From positions 1-64,000 of the forward strand of contig QHTE01000061.1 of assembly GCA_003220685.1 (NCBI GenBank): a DNA stretch of 64,000 nucleotides, read 5' to 3'. The notes beneath the pieces were generated by a model. It searched no databases, had not been told where the DNA came from, and saw nothing but the letters and a program-made list of their open reading frames with translations. The translations under genes and the position numbers were made by a program. This document shows positions 30,378 to 40,773 of the stretch, in pieces (the stretch's first letter is position 1; each line of letters begins with the position of its first letter). The DNA comes from Candidatus Rokuibacteriota bacterium. Its GTDB lineage: Bacteria; Methylomirabilota; Methylomirabilia; Rokubacteriales; CSP1-6.

Positions 30378-31403
30378 CTAGTCCCAGAGGTACGCGCGCG
30401 GGTTGACCGACTGCCCCTTGACCAGGATCTCGTAGTGGAGGTGCGCGCCGGTCGAGCGGCCGGTGTTGCCGGACCAGCCCACGACGGCGCCACGCTCGAC
30501 CCGGTCGCCGGGCTTGACGTTCGTCTTGGAGAGATGGCCGAAGACGCTCTTGACGTCCTGGCCGTGATCGAGGATGACCGTGATCCCGTATTCCTGGTAC
30601 GTCCCGGCGATCGTCACGACACCGCCGGCCGGCGCGCGGATCGGCGTGCCGTGCTGAGCGCGGATGTCGAGGCCGCTGTGGAACTCGGTCCCCGACGTCC
30701 ACGGCGATTGCCGCATGCCGAACTCGGAGTTGACGGCGCCGCGGATCGGCCACCGCGAGGGCAGCGCCGCCAGCGCCTTGCCCGCGCGCACGACGAGTCG
30801 GTCGAGCGCCTTGAGGCTCTCTCCCTGCTCCGCGATGCTGTCGGCGAGACGCTCGAGCTCGTCCCGTGGCGAGACCTTGCCGGTCACCCGATCGACGCGG
30901 AGCGCGCCACCACCGACCGCGCGATCGCGGCCGCCGGGCTGCAGCTCGGGGCCGAAGGGCTCCCAGATCCTGGCGTGCAAGTCGCGCCAGCTCGTCATCT
31001 CCGTGCGCAGCTCGACGACGCGGCGGTTGAAGGAATCGATCGTCGCCTGCTGCTCGGCGATCTGCGTCTTGAACGTCCTGGCCTCGACCGTGAGCTGCCG
31101 GAGCTGGAGCCAGTCGCCGAGGAGGCCGAAGAACGTGGTCAACGCGACGGCGGCTCCGGCGAACGCGACCACCGCCGCCGGCCGCGGAAAGTTGAATCGG
31201 ACGACCCGGGTCCCGTCGCCGCGGACGATGAGCAGGCTGAACTGTTTCCGGTTGGGTCGGCGGGGACGCCCTGCGCCGGCACTAGGCGCCACGGGGTTGG
31301 CGGGTTCCCCCGCCGGCTCCGCCAAAGTGTCAACACACGATCCCTGCTCGACCACGAAGGCGGTGTAGGGGCAATCGGCGTGCCGGAAGTCCGGCACGAA
31401 CAA
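30378..31403 (-). CDS. M23-family peptidase (LytM-type), membrane anchored
   Basis: Up to 341 residues. A transmembrane helix (VVRFNFPRPAAVVAFAGAAV, then VALTTFFGLLG) is followed by a coiled-coil stretch and an M23 domain. The zinc motif region EFHSGLDIRAQHGTPIRAPA and the HLHYEI sequence near the end hold the expected histidines and aspartate. It probably acts on peptidoglycan cross-bridges or as a cell-division activator. The start is uncertain: TTG at 31403 keeps the longest frame, but the first 60 residues are poorly conserved in character. A small palindrome GTGCCGGACTTCCGGCAC lies at the 5' end. Confidence 0.85.
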   Translation of the reverse strand: MFVPDFRHADCPYTAFVVEQGSCVDTLAEPAGEPANPVAPSAGAGRPRRPNRKQFSLLIVRGDGTRVVRFNFPRPAAVVAFAGAAVALTTFFGLLGDWLQLRQLTVEARTFKTQIAEQQATIDSFNRRVVELRTEMTSWRDLHARIWEPFGPELQPGGRDRAVGGGALRVDRVTGKVSPRDELERLADSIAEQGESLKALDRLVVRAGKALAALPSRWPIRGAVNSEFGMRQSPWTSGTEFHSGLDIRAQHGTPIRAPAGGVVTIAGTYQEYGITVILDHGQDVKSVFGHLSKTNVKPGDRVERGAVVGWSGNTGRSTGAHLHYEILVKGQSVNPRAYLWD

Positions 31404-31509
31404 TCAAGGGTTTGGATGACACCCGCCTGCCATTACGACAACATCGCGACATTTCGCGTCAGATCCGACACAAGCGTGAGCCCTAACCCCGCATGAGATC
31501 GTACCTTTC

Positions 31510-31538
31510 TTGACACCCCCGGCGCTCCCGCGTATCAT
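31510..31538 (+). promoter_or_regulatory. Sigma-70 promoter for the alaC-hom-thrC operon
   Basis: TTGACA (31510-31515), 17-nt spacer, TATCAT (31533-31538). Predicted start of transcription near 31545 gives a leader of about 22 nt containing GAGGAG before the ATG at 31567. It is the best match to the classical consensus in the window. Confidence 0.75.
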
Positions 31539-31566
31539 CGATAGGCTGGGCGAAGAGGAGTCCTCG

Positions 31567-32736
31567 ATGGACGAGTTTTATCGGATCAAGCGACTGCCAC
31601 CGTACGTCTTCGCCATCGTCAACGACCTCAAGACCAAGGCTCGAGCTCGCGGCGAGGACGTGATCGACCTCGGCATGGGCAACCCGGACATGCCGACGCC
31701 GAAGCACATCGTCGACAAGCTCGTCGAGGCCGCGAAGAATCCGAAGAATCACCGCTACTCCGCCTCGCGTGGCATCACGCGGCTGCGCGTCGCGATGGCG
31801 AAGTGGTATCGCGACCGCTACACGGTCGACCTCAATCCCGACTCCGAGGTGATCGCCACCATCGGCGCCAAGGAAGGCATGGCGCACCTGGCGCTGGCCG
31901 TGCTGCAACCGGGTGACGGCGCGCTCGTGCCGAACCCGACCTATCCGATCCACTCGTACTCGGTCGTCATTGCCGACGGCGATCTCCGCTCGGTGCCGCT
32001 GACGCCCGACGGAGATTTCTTCCCCCGGCTGGAGGAGACGGCGCGGCTGGCGTGGCCGAAGGCGAAGCTCTTGATCCTCTCCTTCCCGCACAACCCGACG
32101 ACAATGTGCGTGGACCGCGACTTCTTCGTGAAGGTCGTCGAGTTCGCGCGCGAGCATCGCCTCATGGTCGTCCACGATTTCGCGTACGCCGACTTCACGT
32201 TCGACGGCTATCGGCCGCCTTCCTTCCTCGAGGTGCCGGGCGCGCGCGACGTCGGCGTCGAGATCTTCTCGACCTCGAAGTCGTACAACATGGCCGGCTG
32301 GCGTCTCGGCTTCGTCTGCGGCAACGCCCGAATGATCGCCGCGCTGGCCCGCATCAAGTCGTACCTGGACTACGGCGCCTTCCAGCCGATCCAGATCGCC
32401 GGCATTGTCGCGCTCGAGGGCGACCAGAAGTGCGTCGACGAGATCGTCGAGCTTCATCGAAAGCGCCGGGACGTCCTGGTGGACGGGCTCAACAAGCTCG
32501 GCTGGAACGTGCCCAAGCCGAAGGGCACGATGTTCGTGTGGGCTCCCATTCCCGATACCTTCCGCGGCCTGGGCTCGCTCGAGTTCTCCAAGCTCTTGAT
32601 CCAGGAGGCCAAGGTGGCCGTGTCGCCGGGCATCGGCTTCGGCGAGTACGGCGAGGGCTACGTGCGGTTCGCGCTCGTCGAGAACGAGCAGCGGATCCGC
32701 CAGGCGCTGCGCGGGCTCAAGCAGCTGAGCCGCTGA
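31567..32736 (+). CDS. Pyridoxal-phosphate aminotransferase, AlaC/LL-DAP-AT-like
   Basis: A 389-residue class I/II aminotransferase. Landmarks: [57 protein letters not shown] and the PLP-lysine [15 protein letters not shown]. It groups with AlaC-type alanine/glutamate transaminases. ATG at 31567 is chosen for the GAGGAG site. It precedes hom and thrC by 22 nt and shares their promoter, so it may supply or recycle the amino donor for aspartate-family synthesis. True DAP aminotransferase is more likely the gene at 44162. Confidence 0.85.
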   Translation: MDEFYRIKRLPPYVFAIVNDLKTKARARGEDVIDLGMGNPDMPTPKHIVDKLVEAAKNPKNHRYSASRGITRLRVAMAKWYRDRYTVDLNPDSEVIATIGAKEGMAHLALAVLQPGDGALVPNPTYPIHSYSVVIADGDLRSVPLTPDGDFFPRLEETARLAWPKAKLLILSFPHNPTTMCVDRDFFVKVVEFAREHRLMVVHDFAYADFTFDGYRPPSFLEVPGARDVGVEIFSTSKSYNMAGWRLGFVCGNARMIAALARIKSYLDYGAFQPIQIAGIVALEGDQKCVDEIVELHRKRRDVLVDGLNKLGWNVPKPKGTMFVWAPIPDTFRGLGSLEFSKLLIQEAKVAVSPGIGFGEYGEGYVRFALVENEQRIRQALRGLKQLSR

Positions 32737-32758
32737 CCTGACCGGCGAGAGTCGAATC

Positions 32759-34093
32759 GTGAGCCGCGCGAGCGACGTACGCATCGGCTTGCTGGGACTG
32801 GGCACCGTCGGGGCCGGAGTCGCGAAGGTCCTTCAGAGTCGACGCGAGATGCTCGAAGAGCGTGCCGGCGCCCGGCTCACGCTGGCCGCGGTCGCCGACA
32901 CCGACCTCACCCGCGCCCGGGAAGGCCTCGACCTCAAGTCGCTGCCGCTGACGGGCGACGCCGCCCACGTGCTCGCGGACCCGTCGATCCAGATCGTGAT
33001 CGAGCTGGTCGGGGGCCTCGAGCCCGCGCGCTCGTTCATCTCGCGGGCGCTGGCCGCCGGCAAGCACGTGGTCACCGCGAACAAGGCGCTCCTCGCCCAC
33101 CACGGCGTCGAGCTCTACGAAGAGGCGCGGCGCGCCGGCGTCGCGCTCGGCTTCGAGGCGGCGGTGGCCGGGGGCATCCCGTTGATCCGCGCGGTCAAGG
33201 AGGGGCTGGTCGCCAATCGGGTCCTGTCGCTGGCCGGCATCGTCAACGGAACCTGCAACTACATCCTGAGCAAGATGACCGACGAGGGTCTCGACTTCTC
33301 GCTGGTCCTCAAGGAAGCGCAGGCGCACGGCTACGCCGAAGCCGACCCGACGCTCGACATCGAAGGCATGGACTCGGCCCACAAGCTGCAGATCCTCGTG
33401 GCGCTGGCCTTCCGGACCTTCGTCGATCTCAGGCACATCCACACCGAGGGGATCTCGCGCGTCACGGCGCAGGATATCGAGTACGCGCGGGAGCTCGGCT
33501 ATCGGATCAAGCTCCTGGCCATCGCGAAGGCGACGGCCCCCGAGACCGCCGGCGGGCCCGGCGTGGAGGTGCGCGTCCATCCCACGATGATTCCGGCCGC
33601 CTCGCCGCTCGCCGCGGTGTCCGGGGTCTTCAACGGGATCTTCCTGACCGGCGACGCGGTCGGCGACCTCATGTTCTACGGGCGCGGCGCGGGTCAGATG
33701 CCGACGGCCTCGGCGGTGCTGTCGGACGTCATCGAGATCGCGCGGCGAATCGCCCACGGCATTCCGTCGCTCGCCCTCGAGCTGCCGTCGGTCGGACCGG
33801 CGCCCCTGCCGCTCACGCCGATGGAGGCGATCCGCTGCTGCTACTACCTGCGCGTGACCGCTCAGGATCGACCGGGTGTCCTGTCGAAGGTCGCGGGCAT
33901 CCTGGGCGAGAACGACATCTCGATCGCCAACGTCATCCAGAAGGGCCGTGGGGTCCGCGAGGCGGTGCCGGTGGTAATGCTGACCCACGAGGCGCGCGAG
34001 CGCGACATGCGGGCGGCGCTGGCGAAGATCGACCGGCTGCGTGACGTCGCCGCGGCCACGACCATGATCCGCGTGGAGGGGAGCCCCGCGTGA
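32759..34093 (+). CDS. hom: Homoserine dehydrogenase
   Basis: A 444-residue homoserine dehydrogenase with NAD(P)-binding GLLGLGTVGAGVAKVL, the substrate region GIVNGTCNYILSKMTDEG, EADPTLDIEGMDSAHKL, and a C-terminal ACT domain (about residues 360-444, including RVTAQDRPGVLSKVAGILGE) for feedback by threonine. Reaction: aspartate semialdehyde to homoserine. The start is GTG; its stop overlaps the thrC start (GTGA). The homoserine kinase gene is not nearby. Confidence 0.95.
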   Translation: MSRASDVRIGLLGLGTVGAGVAKVLQSRREMLEERAGARLTLAAVADTDLTRAREGLDLKSLPLTGDAAHVLADPSIQIVIELVGGLEPARSFISRALAAGKHVVTANKALLAHHGVELYEEARRAGVALGFEAAVAGGIPLIRAVKEGLVANRVLSLAGIVNGTCNYILSKMTDEGLDFSLVLKEAQAHGYAEADPTLDIEGMDSAHKLQILVALAFRTFVDLRHIHTEGISRVTAQDIEYARELGYRIKLLAIAKATAPETAGGPGVEVRVHPTMIPAASPLAAVSGVFNGIFLTGDAVGDLMFYGRGAGQMPTASAVLSDVIEIARRIAHGIPSLALELPSVGPAPLPLTPMEAIRCCYYLRVTAQDRPGVLSKVAGILGENDISIANVIQKGRGVREAVPVVMLTHEARERDMRAALAKIDRLRDVAAATTMIRVEGSPA

Positions 34094-35148
34094 AGGCGTG
34101 GCGCGGCGTGATCGAGGAGTACCGGGACTTTCTCCCGGTCTCGGACAAGACGCCGATCGTCACGCTCCACGAGGGCGGTACGCCCCTGGTGCCCGCGCCC
34201 CGGCTCGCCGAGGCGACCGACGCCCGCATGCAGATCTTCCTGAAGTGCGAGGGGTTCAACCCGACGGGCTCGTTCAAGGACCGCGGGATGACCATGGCGA
34301 TGTCGAAGGCGCTCGAGACCGGCTCGCGCGCCGTCATCTGCGCCTCGACCGGCAACACCTCGGCCTCGGCGGCCGCATTCGCGGCGCGCGCGGGGATCCG
34401 CGCGTTCGTCATGGTGCCGAAGGGCTCCGTCGCGCTCGGCAAGCTCTCCCAGGCCGCCATCCACGGGGCCAAGGTTCTCATGGTCGACGGCAACTTCGAC
34501 CAGGCGTTGACGATCGTGCGCCAGATCGCCGAGCGCTATCCCGTCACGCTCGTGAACTCCGTGAATCCGTTCCGGCTCGAGGGGCAGAAGACCGGCGCGT
34601 TCGAGATCTGCGACCAGCTCGGCCGCGCCCCGGACTATCACCTGATCCCCGTCGGTAACGCGGGCAACATCACGGCGTACTGGCGCGGCTACCGCGAGTA
34701 TCACCGGGCCGGCCGGGTGAAGGAGCTGCCGCGGATGGTCGGCTTCCAGGCGGCCGGCGCCGCGCCGATCTACGAGAACCGGGTGATCGAGGAGCCGCGG
34801 ACGGTCGCGACCGCGATCAAGATCGGCAATCCCGCCTCCTGGGGCCCGGCGCTCGAGGCGACGAAAGATTCGCGGGGCTGGATCGACATCGTCACCGACG
34901 AGGAGATCCTGCGCGCCTACCGCCTCCTCGCTCACGAGGAAGGCATCTTCATGGAGCCGGCGTCGGCGGCGACGGTAGCGGGCTTGATCAAGCTCATCAA
35001 GGCCGGTCGCTTCGAGCCCGGCTCGACCCTCGTGCTCACGCTCACCGGCCATGGGCTCAAGGACCCGGACACCGCGCTCGAGTCCGCGTCGCGCCCGACC
35101 ACGGTGCCGCCGCGGGTCGACGCCGTTCTGGCGCAGCTCGGCCTCTGA
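34090..35148 (+). CDS. thrC: Threonine synthase
   Basis: A 352-residue threonine synthase. The PLP lysine is in NPTGSFKDRGMTMAMSKA; the phosphate-binding loop PVGNAGNITAYWRGYREY is present. It converts O-phosphohomoserine to threonine. The GTG start overlaps hom; the stop overlaps the CTG start of the next gene. Length fits the short (thrC2-type) form seen in Bacillus and many other bacteria. Confidence 0.95.
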   Translation: MKAWRGVIEEYRDFLPVSDKTPIVTLHEGGTPLVPAPRLAEATDARMQIFLKCEGFNPTGSFKDRGMTMAMSKALETGSRAVICASTGNTSASAAAFAARAGIRAFVMVPKGSVALGKLSQAAIHGAKVLMVDGNFDQALTIVRQIAERYPVTLVNSVNPFRLEGQKTGAFEICDQLGRAPDYHLIPVGNAGNITAYWRGYREYHRAGRVKELPRMVGFQAAGAAPIYENRVIEEPRTVATAIKIGNPASWGPALEATKDSRGWIDIVTDEEILRAYRLLAHEEGIFMEPASAATVAGLIKLIKAGRFEPGSTLVLTLTGHGLKDPDTALESASRPTTVPPRVDAVLAQLGL

Positions 35149-36161
35149 ACCGGCTCAAGGTCACGCTCGGCGTCGCGATCAGCGTCGCCCTCCTCGTCTA
35201 CCTTTTCCGCAGCGTCGATCTGACCGAGCTCGGTCATCAGCTTCGCGGCGCCCACTGGGGCTGGATGGCGGTCGCGGTCGCCATGGCGCCGATCCAGATC
35301 TGGGTGCGCGGTCGGCGCTGGTGGTACCTCTTCCCGCCGGGCTCGGACCCGCAAGGCATCACGCCGGCCATGATGATCGGCTACATGGCCAACAACGTGC
35401 TCCCGCTCCGCGCGGGCGAGGTCGTTCGCGTCTACGTGGTCGCCCGGCGATGGAACGCGTCCGTCGGCGCGGCTGCGCGTTCCCATCCGTTCTGGACGAC
35501 GCTCGCCACGCTCATCGTCGAGCGGGTCCTGGACAGTCTCATCGTCGTCCTGATCCTGGCGGTGCTGGTGCTCGTCGTCCCGGTTCCGCGCTTTCTCCAG
35601 GTGGCGGCCCTCGTGGTGCTGGCGATCGATCTCTCGGGCGTCACGTTGCTGGTCGCCCTGGTCGCGGCGCCCCAGATCTGCGCCCGGTTCATCACGCGCC
35701 TGGTCGGTCGCTGGCCCAGCCTTCAGCGGCGGGCGCTCACGGCCTTCGACACGTTCGTGCACGGGCTCGACGGGATCCGGACGCCGTCTCACGTGGTGCC
35801 GCTGATCGGATGGACCGTCCTCGTCTGGCTCGCGCCCGCGTTCGCGGCGTGGACGGTCCTGATGGCGCTCGACCTTCAGCTGCCTCTCGCGGCACCCTGG
35901 TCGGTGCTGGCCTTCGTCGGCCTCGGCGTCTCGATCCCGTCGGCCCCGGGCTACATCGGCACCTTCCACTTCTTCGCGAAGACCGCCCTCGCTCTGTTCG
36001 GGGTGTCCGATGCTGCCGGGGTCGGCTACGCGCTGCTTTTCCACGCCAGCCAGATCCTACCGGTCACCCTCATCGGCTGGCTCTATCTACTGCGCGAGAA
36101 CATGAGCCTCGGCGACGCCGCCCGCGCGCGGGCTCGCGTCGAGCCCGGCGCGGCCGGCTAG
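35145..36161 (+). CDS. Membrane protein of the LPG-synthase/UPF0104 family (CTG start)
   Basis: A 338-residue protein with about eight transmembrane segments. The region IGYMANNVLPLRAGEVVRVYV is the family landmark, and LGVSIPSAPGYIGTFHFFA is the second. The first helix (KVTLGVAISVALLVYLF) and the RSVDLTELGHQLRGAHW stretch are needed for the family fold, yet there is no ATG, GTG or TTG in frame before them. The CTG at 35145 overlaps the thrC stop (CTGA), parallel to the ATGA/GTGA joins elsewhere. UPF0104 relatives include lysyl-PG synthase membrane domains and glycolipid flippase-like proteins; the function here is unknown. Confidence 0.8.
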   Translation: MNRLKVTLGVAISVALLVYLFRSVDLTELGHQLRGAHWGWMAVAVAMAPIQIWVRGRRWWYLFPPGSDPQGITPAMMIGYMANNVLPLRAGEVVRVYVVARRWNASVGAAARSHPFWTTLATLIVERVLDSLIVVLILAVLVLVVPVPRFLQVAALVVLAIDLSGVTLLVALVAAPQICARFITRLVGRWPSLQRRALTAFDTFVHGLDGIRTPSHVVPLIGWTVLVWLAPAFAAWTVLMALDLQLPLAAPWSVLAFVGLGVSIPSAPGYIGTFHFFAKTALALFGVSDAAGVGYALLFHASQILPVTLIGWLYLLRENMSLGDAARARARVEPGAAG

Positions 36162-36229
36162 TCTCATGGGTCGTCGCGCGCCCGTGCTCCGTGAGCGCCA
36201 TCGGCATCGCCGCGCGACCGCGACGTTCT

Positions 36230-36258
36230 TTGCGGTCCGCGCAGGCGTCGTGTAGGCT
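36230..36258 (+). promoter_or_regulatory. Putative promoter for lysC (TTGCGG - 17 nt - TAGGCT)
   Basis: TTGCGG (36230-36235) and TAGGCT (36253-36258) are 17 nt apart in the 106-nt gap before lysC. The -10 ends 9 nt before the ATG at 36268 and there is no ribosome site, so transcription would begin at or within 3 nt of the start codon. Confidence 0.4.
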
Positions 36259-36267
36259 CTCGCCAGC

Positions 36268-37491
36268 ATGGCGCTGCTCGTCCAGAAGTACGGAGGTTCT
36301 TCGGTCGCCGACGCGCCGAAGATCATGAACGTCGCGCGCCGGGTCGCCGAGAGCGCGCCTGGCAACCAGACGATCGTCGTCGTCTCGGCCATGGGCAAGA
36401 CGACCGACGGTCTGCTGGCGCTCGCCCGTCAGATCTCGACCACGCCCGACCTGCGCGAGATGGACATGCTCCTGTCCACCGGCGAGCAGGTCACGATCGC
36501 GCTCCTGGCGCTGGCGCTCCAGGCGCTCGGGCTCAAGGCGCGCTCCTTCACCGGCCCGCAGGTGGGCATGCGCACCGACCATGTTCACACCCAGGCGCGG
36601 ATCACCCGGATCGAGGCCGATCGCGTGCGGCGGGCGCTCGACGCCGGCGAGATCGTGGTCGTCGCAGGCTTCCAGGGGCTCTCGGACGAGGACGAGATCA
36701 CGACGCTCGGACGCGGGGGCTCCGACCTCACGGCGGTCGCGCTGGCGGCGGCGCTCAAGGCCGACGTGTGCGAGATCTACACGGACGTCGACGGCGTGTA
36801 CACCGCCGATCCGAACATCGTGCCCGACGCGCGCAAGCTCGCGCGGGTCGCCTACGACGAGATGCTCGAGCTGGCGAGCCTCGGCGCGAAGGTGCTCCAG
36901 ACTCGCTCCGTCGAGTTCGCGAAGAAATACGGCGTCACGGTCCACGTGCGCTCCACGTTCCGCCCGGATCCGGGCACGCTCGTGACGAGAGAGGAGGCCG
37001 GCATGGAACAGGCGGTGGTCACCGGCGTGACGCACGACCGGAGCCAGGCGAAGATTTCCATCTTGAGGGTGCCCGACCGCCCCGGCATCGCCGCGCGCGT
37101 CTTCGGAGCGATCGCCGCCAGTAACATCGTCGTCGACATGATCGTGCAGAACATCAGCCAGGACGGCTACACCGACATGTCGTTCACCTTGCCGCGCGGC
37201 GACCACGCGCGCGCGGTCGCGGAGCTGACGGACGTGGTGCGTGAGATCGGCGCGCGGGGGATCGCGCAGGACGAGCGGGTCGCCAAGGTGTCGATCGTCG
37301 GCGTCGGGATGCGCAGCCACTCCGGAGTCGCCTCCACGATGTTCGCCACGCTCGCCCGCGAGGGCATCAACATCCAGATGATCTCGACGTCCGAGATCGC
37401 GGTGTCGTGCGTGATCGAGGACAAGTACGCGGAGCTGGCGGTGCGCAGCCTGCACGACGCGTTCGATGTCGGAAGAGGAGCCAGCCGATGA
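36268..37491 (+). CDS. lysC: Aspartate kinase
   Basis: A 407-residue aspartokinase. The kinase signature [20 protein letters not shown] opens the protein, [16 protein letters not shown] and [17 protein letters not shown] follow, and two C-terminal ACT domains (about residues 265-400) would bind lysine and threonine. It catalyses the first step for lysine, threonine and methionine. Its ATG has no ribosome site; the stop overlaps the next gene by ATGA. Transcription is likely independent of hom-thrC. Confidence 0.95.
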   Translation: MALLVQKYGGSSVADAPKIMNVARRVAESAPGNQTIVVVSAMGKTTDGLLALARQISTTPDLREMDMLLSTGEQVTIALLALALQALGLKARSFTGPQVGMRTDHVHTQARITRIEADRVRRALDAGEIVVVAGFQGLSDEDEITTLGRGGSDLTAVALAAALKADVCEIYTDVDGVYTADPNIVPDARKLARVAYDEMLELASLGAKVLQTRSVEFAKKYGVTVHVRSTFRPDPGTLVTREEAGMEQAVVTGVTHDRSQAKISILRVPDRPGIAARVFGAIAASNIVVDMIVQNISQDGYTDMSFTLPRGDHARAVAELTDVVREIGARGIAQDERVAKVSIVGVGMRSHSGVASTMFATLAREGINIQMISTSEIAVSCVIEDKYAELAVRSLHDAFDVGRGASR

Positions 37492-38600
37492 GCACCGGCA
37501 AGGCGGCGGTCTTCTTCGGTCCCGGCAAGCCCTTCGAGATCCGCGAGGTCCCCCTGCCCGACGTCGAGCCCGACGCGGTCCTGATCCGCGTCTCGCTCGC
37601 CAACGTCTGCGGCTCGGACCTTCACTTCTGGCGCGGCGACGCACCGCTGCGGCTGCCGGAGGACGGCTGGATCTACGGCCACGAGATGACCGGCCGCGTC
37701 GCCAGGCTCGGCGGGCGCGTGAAGACTGACTCGCTGGGCCGCCCGCTCAGAGAGGGCGATCGCGTCGCCTACACGTACTTCTATCCTTGCGGCCGCTGCT
37801 ACGCGTGCCTGGCGAACGAGCCGGCGGCATGCCCGGCGAAGATCGAGCGCCCGGTCGGTCCCTCGCAGTTCCCGCACTTCCACGGCGCGTTCGCCGAGTA
37901 CTATTACCTGCGTCCCCGCGGCGCGATCTTCGTCGTGCCGGACTCGCTGCCCGACGAGCTGGTGTCGCCGGTCAATTGCGCCCTTTCGCAGGTGATCTTC
38001 GGCCTCGATCGCGCGGGGCTCGCCTTCGGCGGCACCGTCGTCATCCAGGGCGCCGGTGGGCTCGGGATCCAGGCGGCCGCGGTCGCCAAGGACATGGGCG
38101 CGTCGACCGTGATCGTCGTCGATCAGCTGGCCAGCCGGCTCGAGCTGGCGCGCGCGTTCGGCGCCGACCACACGATCAACGTCAAGGAGGTCACGGACCG
38201 CCGCGAGCGCGTCGGCCTCGTTCGCAATTGGACGGGCGGAGCCGGCGCGGACGTCGCCTGCGACTTCGTCGGCTTTCCCCAGGTCATCCCGGAAGGGATC
38301 GAGATGCTCCGCTCCGGTGGGACGTATCTGGAGATCGGGACCATCAGCCGCGGCGCGAAGATCGAGCTCGAGCCGTCGCTGCTGGTCTGGGGATCGAAGA
38401 AGATCGTGGGCGTGATCCAGTACGACCCCGGCGTGATCCCGCGCGCGCTCGACTTCCTCGTCCGCAACCGATCCCGCTTCCCCTTCGACCGGCTCATCTC
38501 GCACAAGTATCCGCTCGAGCAGATCAACCGGGCGTTCGCCGAGTCCGAGTGGTACGCGAAGGACACGACCACGATCACGCGTGCCGCGCTCGTCCCCTGA
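37488..38600 (+). CDS. Zinc-dependent MDR alcohol/polyol dehydrogenase
   Basis: A 370-residue medium-chain dehydrogenase. Catalytic zinc ligands are in [10 protein letters not shown] and IYGHEMTG, four structural zinc cysteines in [15 protein letters not shown], and the Rossmann motif in [20 protein letters not shown]. It resembles threonine, sorbitol or benzyl-alcohol-type dehydrogenases. It is coupled to lysC by an ATGA overlap. Being next to aspartate-family genes, a role on an amino-acid-derived alcohol is possible, but the substrate is not identified. Confidence 0.85.
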   Translation: MSTGKAAVFFGPGKPFEIREVPLPDVEPDAVLIRVSLANVCGSDLHFWRGDAPLRLPEDGWIYGHEMTGRVARLGGRVKTDSLGRPLREGDRVAYTYFYPCGRCYACLANEPAACPAKIERPVGPSQFPHFHGAFAEYYYLRPRGAIFVVPDSLPDELVSPVNCALSQVIFGLDRAGLAFGGTVVIQGAGGLGIQAAAVAKDMGASTVIVVDQLASRLELARAFGADHTINVKEVTDRRERVGLVRNWTGGAGADVACDFVGFPQVIPEGIEMLRSGGTYLEIGTISRGAKIELEPSLLVWGSKKIVGVIQYDPGVIPRALDFLVRNRSRFPFDRLISHKYPLEQINRAFAESEWYAKDTTTITRAALVP

Positions 38601-38611
38601 GACGCCGAGAG

Positions 38612-38637
38612 GCGGGACCGGCACTCGCCGATCCCGC
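38612..38637. terminator. Hairpin between convergent genes
   Basis: GCGGGA-c-CGGC and GCCG-a-TCCCGC can form a stem with one mismatch around the loop ACTC. It fills the 37-nt space between the zinc dehydrogenase and the oppositely directed IorB gene, so it may end transcripts from both sides. No T-run follows, so efficiency is doubtful. Confidence 0.4.
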
Positions 38638-40773
38638 TCAGGCGCGTTTGAGCTCGCTGCGGTCGATGGGGAGCTTGCGGATGCGCTTGCCCGTCGCGAC
38701 GAAGATCGCGTTGGTGACCGCGGGCGCGACGCTCGGCACGCCCGGCTCGCCCAGGCCTCCCGGTGCCTCGCCCGAGTCGAGGATGTGCACCTCGACGACC
38801 GGCATCTCGTTGATGCGCAGCATCTGATAGTCGTGGAAATTCGACTGCTGGACGCGGCCGCGGTCGATCGTGATCTGACCGTAGTAGGCGGCGGTCAATG
38901 CGTAGACGGCGCCGCCCTCCATCTGCGCCTTGACGGCGTCCGGGTTGACGGCGAGGCCCGGGTCGATTCCGCAGACGAGCCGATGGACCTTGACGGCGCC
39001 ATCGGGCGCCACCGAGACCTCGGCCACCGTAGCGGCGTAGCTTCCGTACGAGAACACGACGGCGATGCCGCGGGCGCGGCCGGCCGGCAGCGACGAGCCC
39101 CAGCCGGCGCGGTTGGCCACCAGCTCGAGGATCGCCTTGTGCCGCGGTGACTTGCCGAGGAGCGCGCGCCGGTACTCGAAGGGATCCTTGCCGGCCGCGT
39201 GGGCGAGCTCGTCGATGAAGCTCTCGATGATGAACCCGTTCTGCGAGGGCCCGACCGAGCGCCAGAACCCGAGCGGAATGCCGAGATCCTTGTTGTTCCA
39301 CTCGATCCGGAGATTCGCGATGTCGTAGGGCATGTTCCGCACGGCCTCGACGGCGGCCGGGTCGATGGTGCCCGCCTGCGCGCGCCCCTTCTGGATGAGG
39401 ATCCCCGGCCCGACGATCCGGGTGGCCCACGCCTCGGGCATCCCGTTGGCGCCGAGCGCGGCGCGGAACACGTTGTACGTCGCGGGACGGTAGAAGCCGT
39501 GCGTGATGTCGTCCTCGCGCGTCCACATCACCTTCACCGGCGCGCCGACGGCTTTCGCCGTCTCGACGGCGTCGACGATGAAGTCGACCTCGCCGCGCCG
39601 GCCGAAGCCGCCGCCGAGGAGCGTCGTGTTCACGATGACCTTCTCGGGCGGTAGCCCGGTGATGCGCGCCGCCGTCGCCTGGGTGCCTCCAGGGTTCTGG
39701 GTCGGCGCCCAGATCACGCACGATTCGCGACTGACCTGCGCGGTCGCGTTCATCGGCTCCATGCACGCGTGCTCGAGATACGGCACCTGATAGATCGCCT
39801 CGTGGACCTTCCCGCCGGCGGCGAGCACCTTCTCGGCGTCGCCGTCGTTTCGCGCGACCTGGCCCGGCTGCTTCGAGGCGGCTTCGTACTCGCGCGTGAT
39901 CATGGCGCTCGACACCTGCGCGGTCGGTCCTTCGTCCCACGTCACCTTGAGCGCCCGCCGCCCCTGGACCGCCGTCCAGAAGCTGTCGGCGACCACGGCG
40001 ACGCCGTTCGAGACCTGCACGACGTCCTTCACGCCTTTGATCGCCTTGGCGGCCGTCGCGTCGAAGCTCTGCACCTTGCCGCCGAAGACGGGACAGCGCT
40101 CGACCGATCCGATGAGCATGCCCGGCACCTGCACGTCGATGCCGTAGATGCCGCGGCCGGTGACTTTGTCGGGCGTGTCGCGGCGCTTGACCGCCTTGCC
40201 GATGTACCTGAACTGGTCGGGCGTCTTCAGCTTCGGATTCGGCGGGACGGGCAGCGCCTGGGCTTTGTCCACGAGCTGGCCGTACCGCAGGCGCCGGCCG
40301 GTCGGCCGGTGGATCACCGCCCCCTCTTCGGTCTCCACGCTCTCGACCGGCACGCCCCACTCGTTGGCGGCGGCCTGCTTCAACATCTCGCGTGCCGACG
40401 CGGCGGCCTTGCGCCACATCTCCAGGTGATCGCGAACGCCCCGGCTGCCGCCGTACGACTGCGCGCCGGTGACGGGATTCTTGTAGAGCGCCGGATTCGC
40501 CGGCGCCTGCTCGACCTTCACGCTCTCGAGCTTGGCGTCGAGCTCGTCGGCGATGATCATCGGCGTCGTGGTCAGCGAGCCCTGGCCCATCTCGGGCACC
40601 GAGTTGGTGACCGTCACGATCCCGTCCCGGTCGATGCGCAGCCACTGGTTGGGCGCGAACACGCCGGGTGTCTGCGCGCGCCCGCGCGGCGGGAGCGTGA
40701 AGCCGACGGTGAGTCCCGCGCCGACGGCGAGGCTGCCCTTGAGGATCTCGCGGCGAGTGACGAGCGTCTTCAT
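38638..40773 (-). CDS. Molybdopterin hydroxylase large subunit (IorB-type), Tat-exported
   Basis: A 711-residue xanthine-oxidase-family large subunit. The twin-arginine signal [20 protein letters not shown] marks export of the folded cofactor-containing enzyme. Molybdopterin-binding stretches include [35 protein letters not shown] and the catalytic glutamate region [20 protein letters not shown]. It resembles isoquinoline 1-oxidoreductase and aldehyde oxidoreductases of the periplasm. It pairs with the 2Fe-2S subunit through an ATGA overlap. Unlike cytosolic relatives there is no FAD subunit gene here, so a cytochrome is the likely electron acceptor. Confidence 0.9.
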   Translation of the reverse strand: MKTLVTRREILKGSLAVGAGLTVGFTLPPRGRAQTPGVFAPNQWLRIDRDGIVTVTNSVPEMGQGSLTTTPMIIADELDAKLESVKVEQAPANPALYKNPVTGAQSYGGSRGVRDHLEMWRKAAASAREMLKQAAANEWGVPVESVETEEGAVIHRPTGRRLRYGQLVDKAQALPVPPNPKLKTPDQFRYIGKAVKRRDTPDKVTGRGIYGIDVQVPGMLIGSVERCPVFGGKVQSFDATAAKAIKGVKDVVQVSNGVAVVADSFWTAVQGRRALKVTWDEGPTAQVSSAMITREYEAASKQPGQVARNDGDAEKVLAAGGKVHEAIYQVPYLEHACMEPMNATAQVSRESCVIWAPTQNPGGTQATAARITGLPPEKVIVNTTLLGGGFGRRGEVDFIVDAVETAKAVGAPVKVMWTREDDITHGFYRPATYNVFRAALGANGMPEAWATRIVGPGILIQKGRAQAGTIDPAAVEAVRNMPYDIANLRIEWNNKDLGIPLGFWRSVGPSQNGFIIESFIDELAHAAGKDPFEYRRALLGKSPRHKAILELVANRAGWGSSLPAGRARGIAVVFSYGSYAATVAEVSVAPDGAVKVHRLVCGIDPGLAVNPDAVKAQMEGGAVYALTAAYYGQITIDRGRVQQSNFHDYQMLRINEMPVVEVHILDSGEAPGGLGEPGVPSVAPAVTNAIFVATGKRIRKLPIDRSELKRA

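Noticed and set aside
31327-31332. TTGACA on the minus strand near the start of the M23 gene
   Set aside because: No -10 hexamer lies 15-19 nt downstream and it falls within the probable coding frame.
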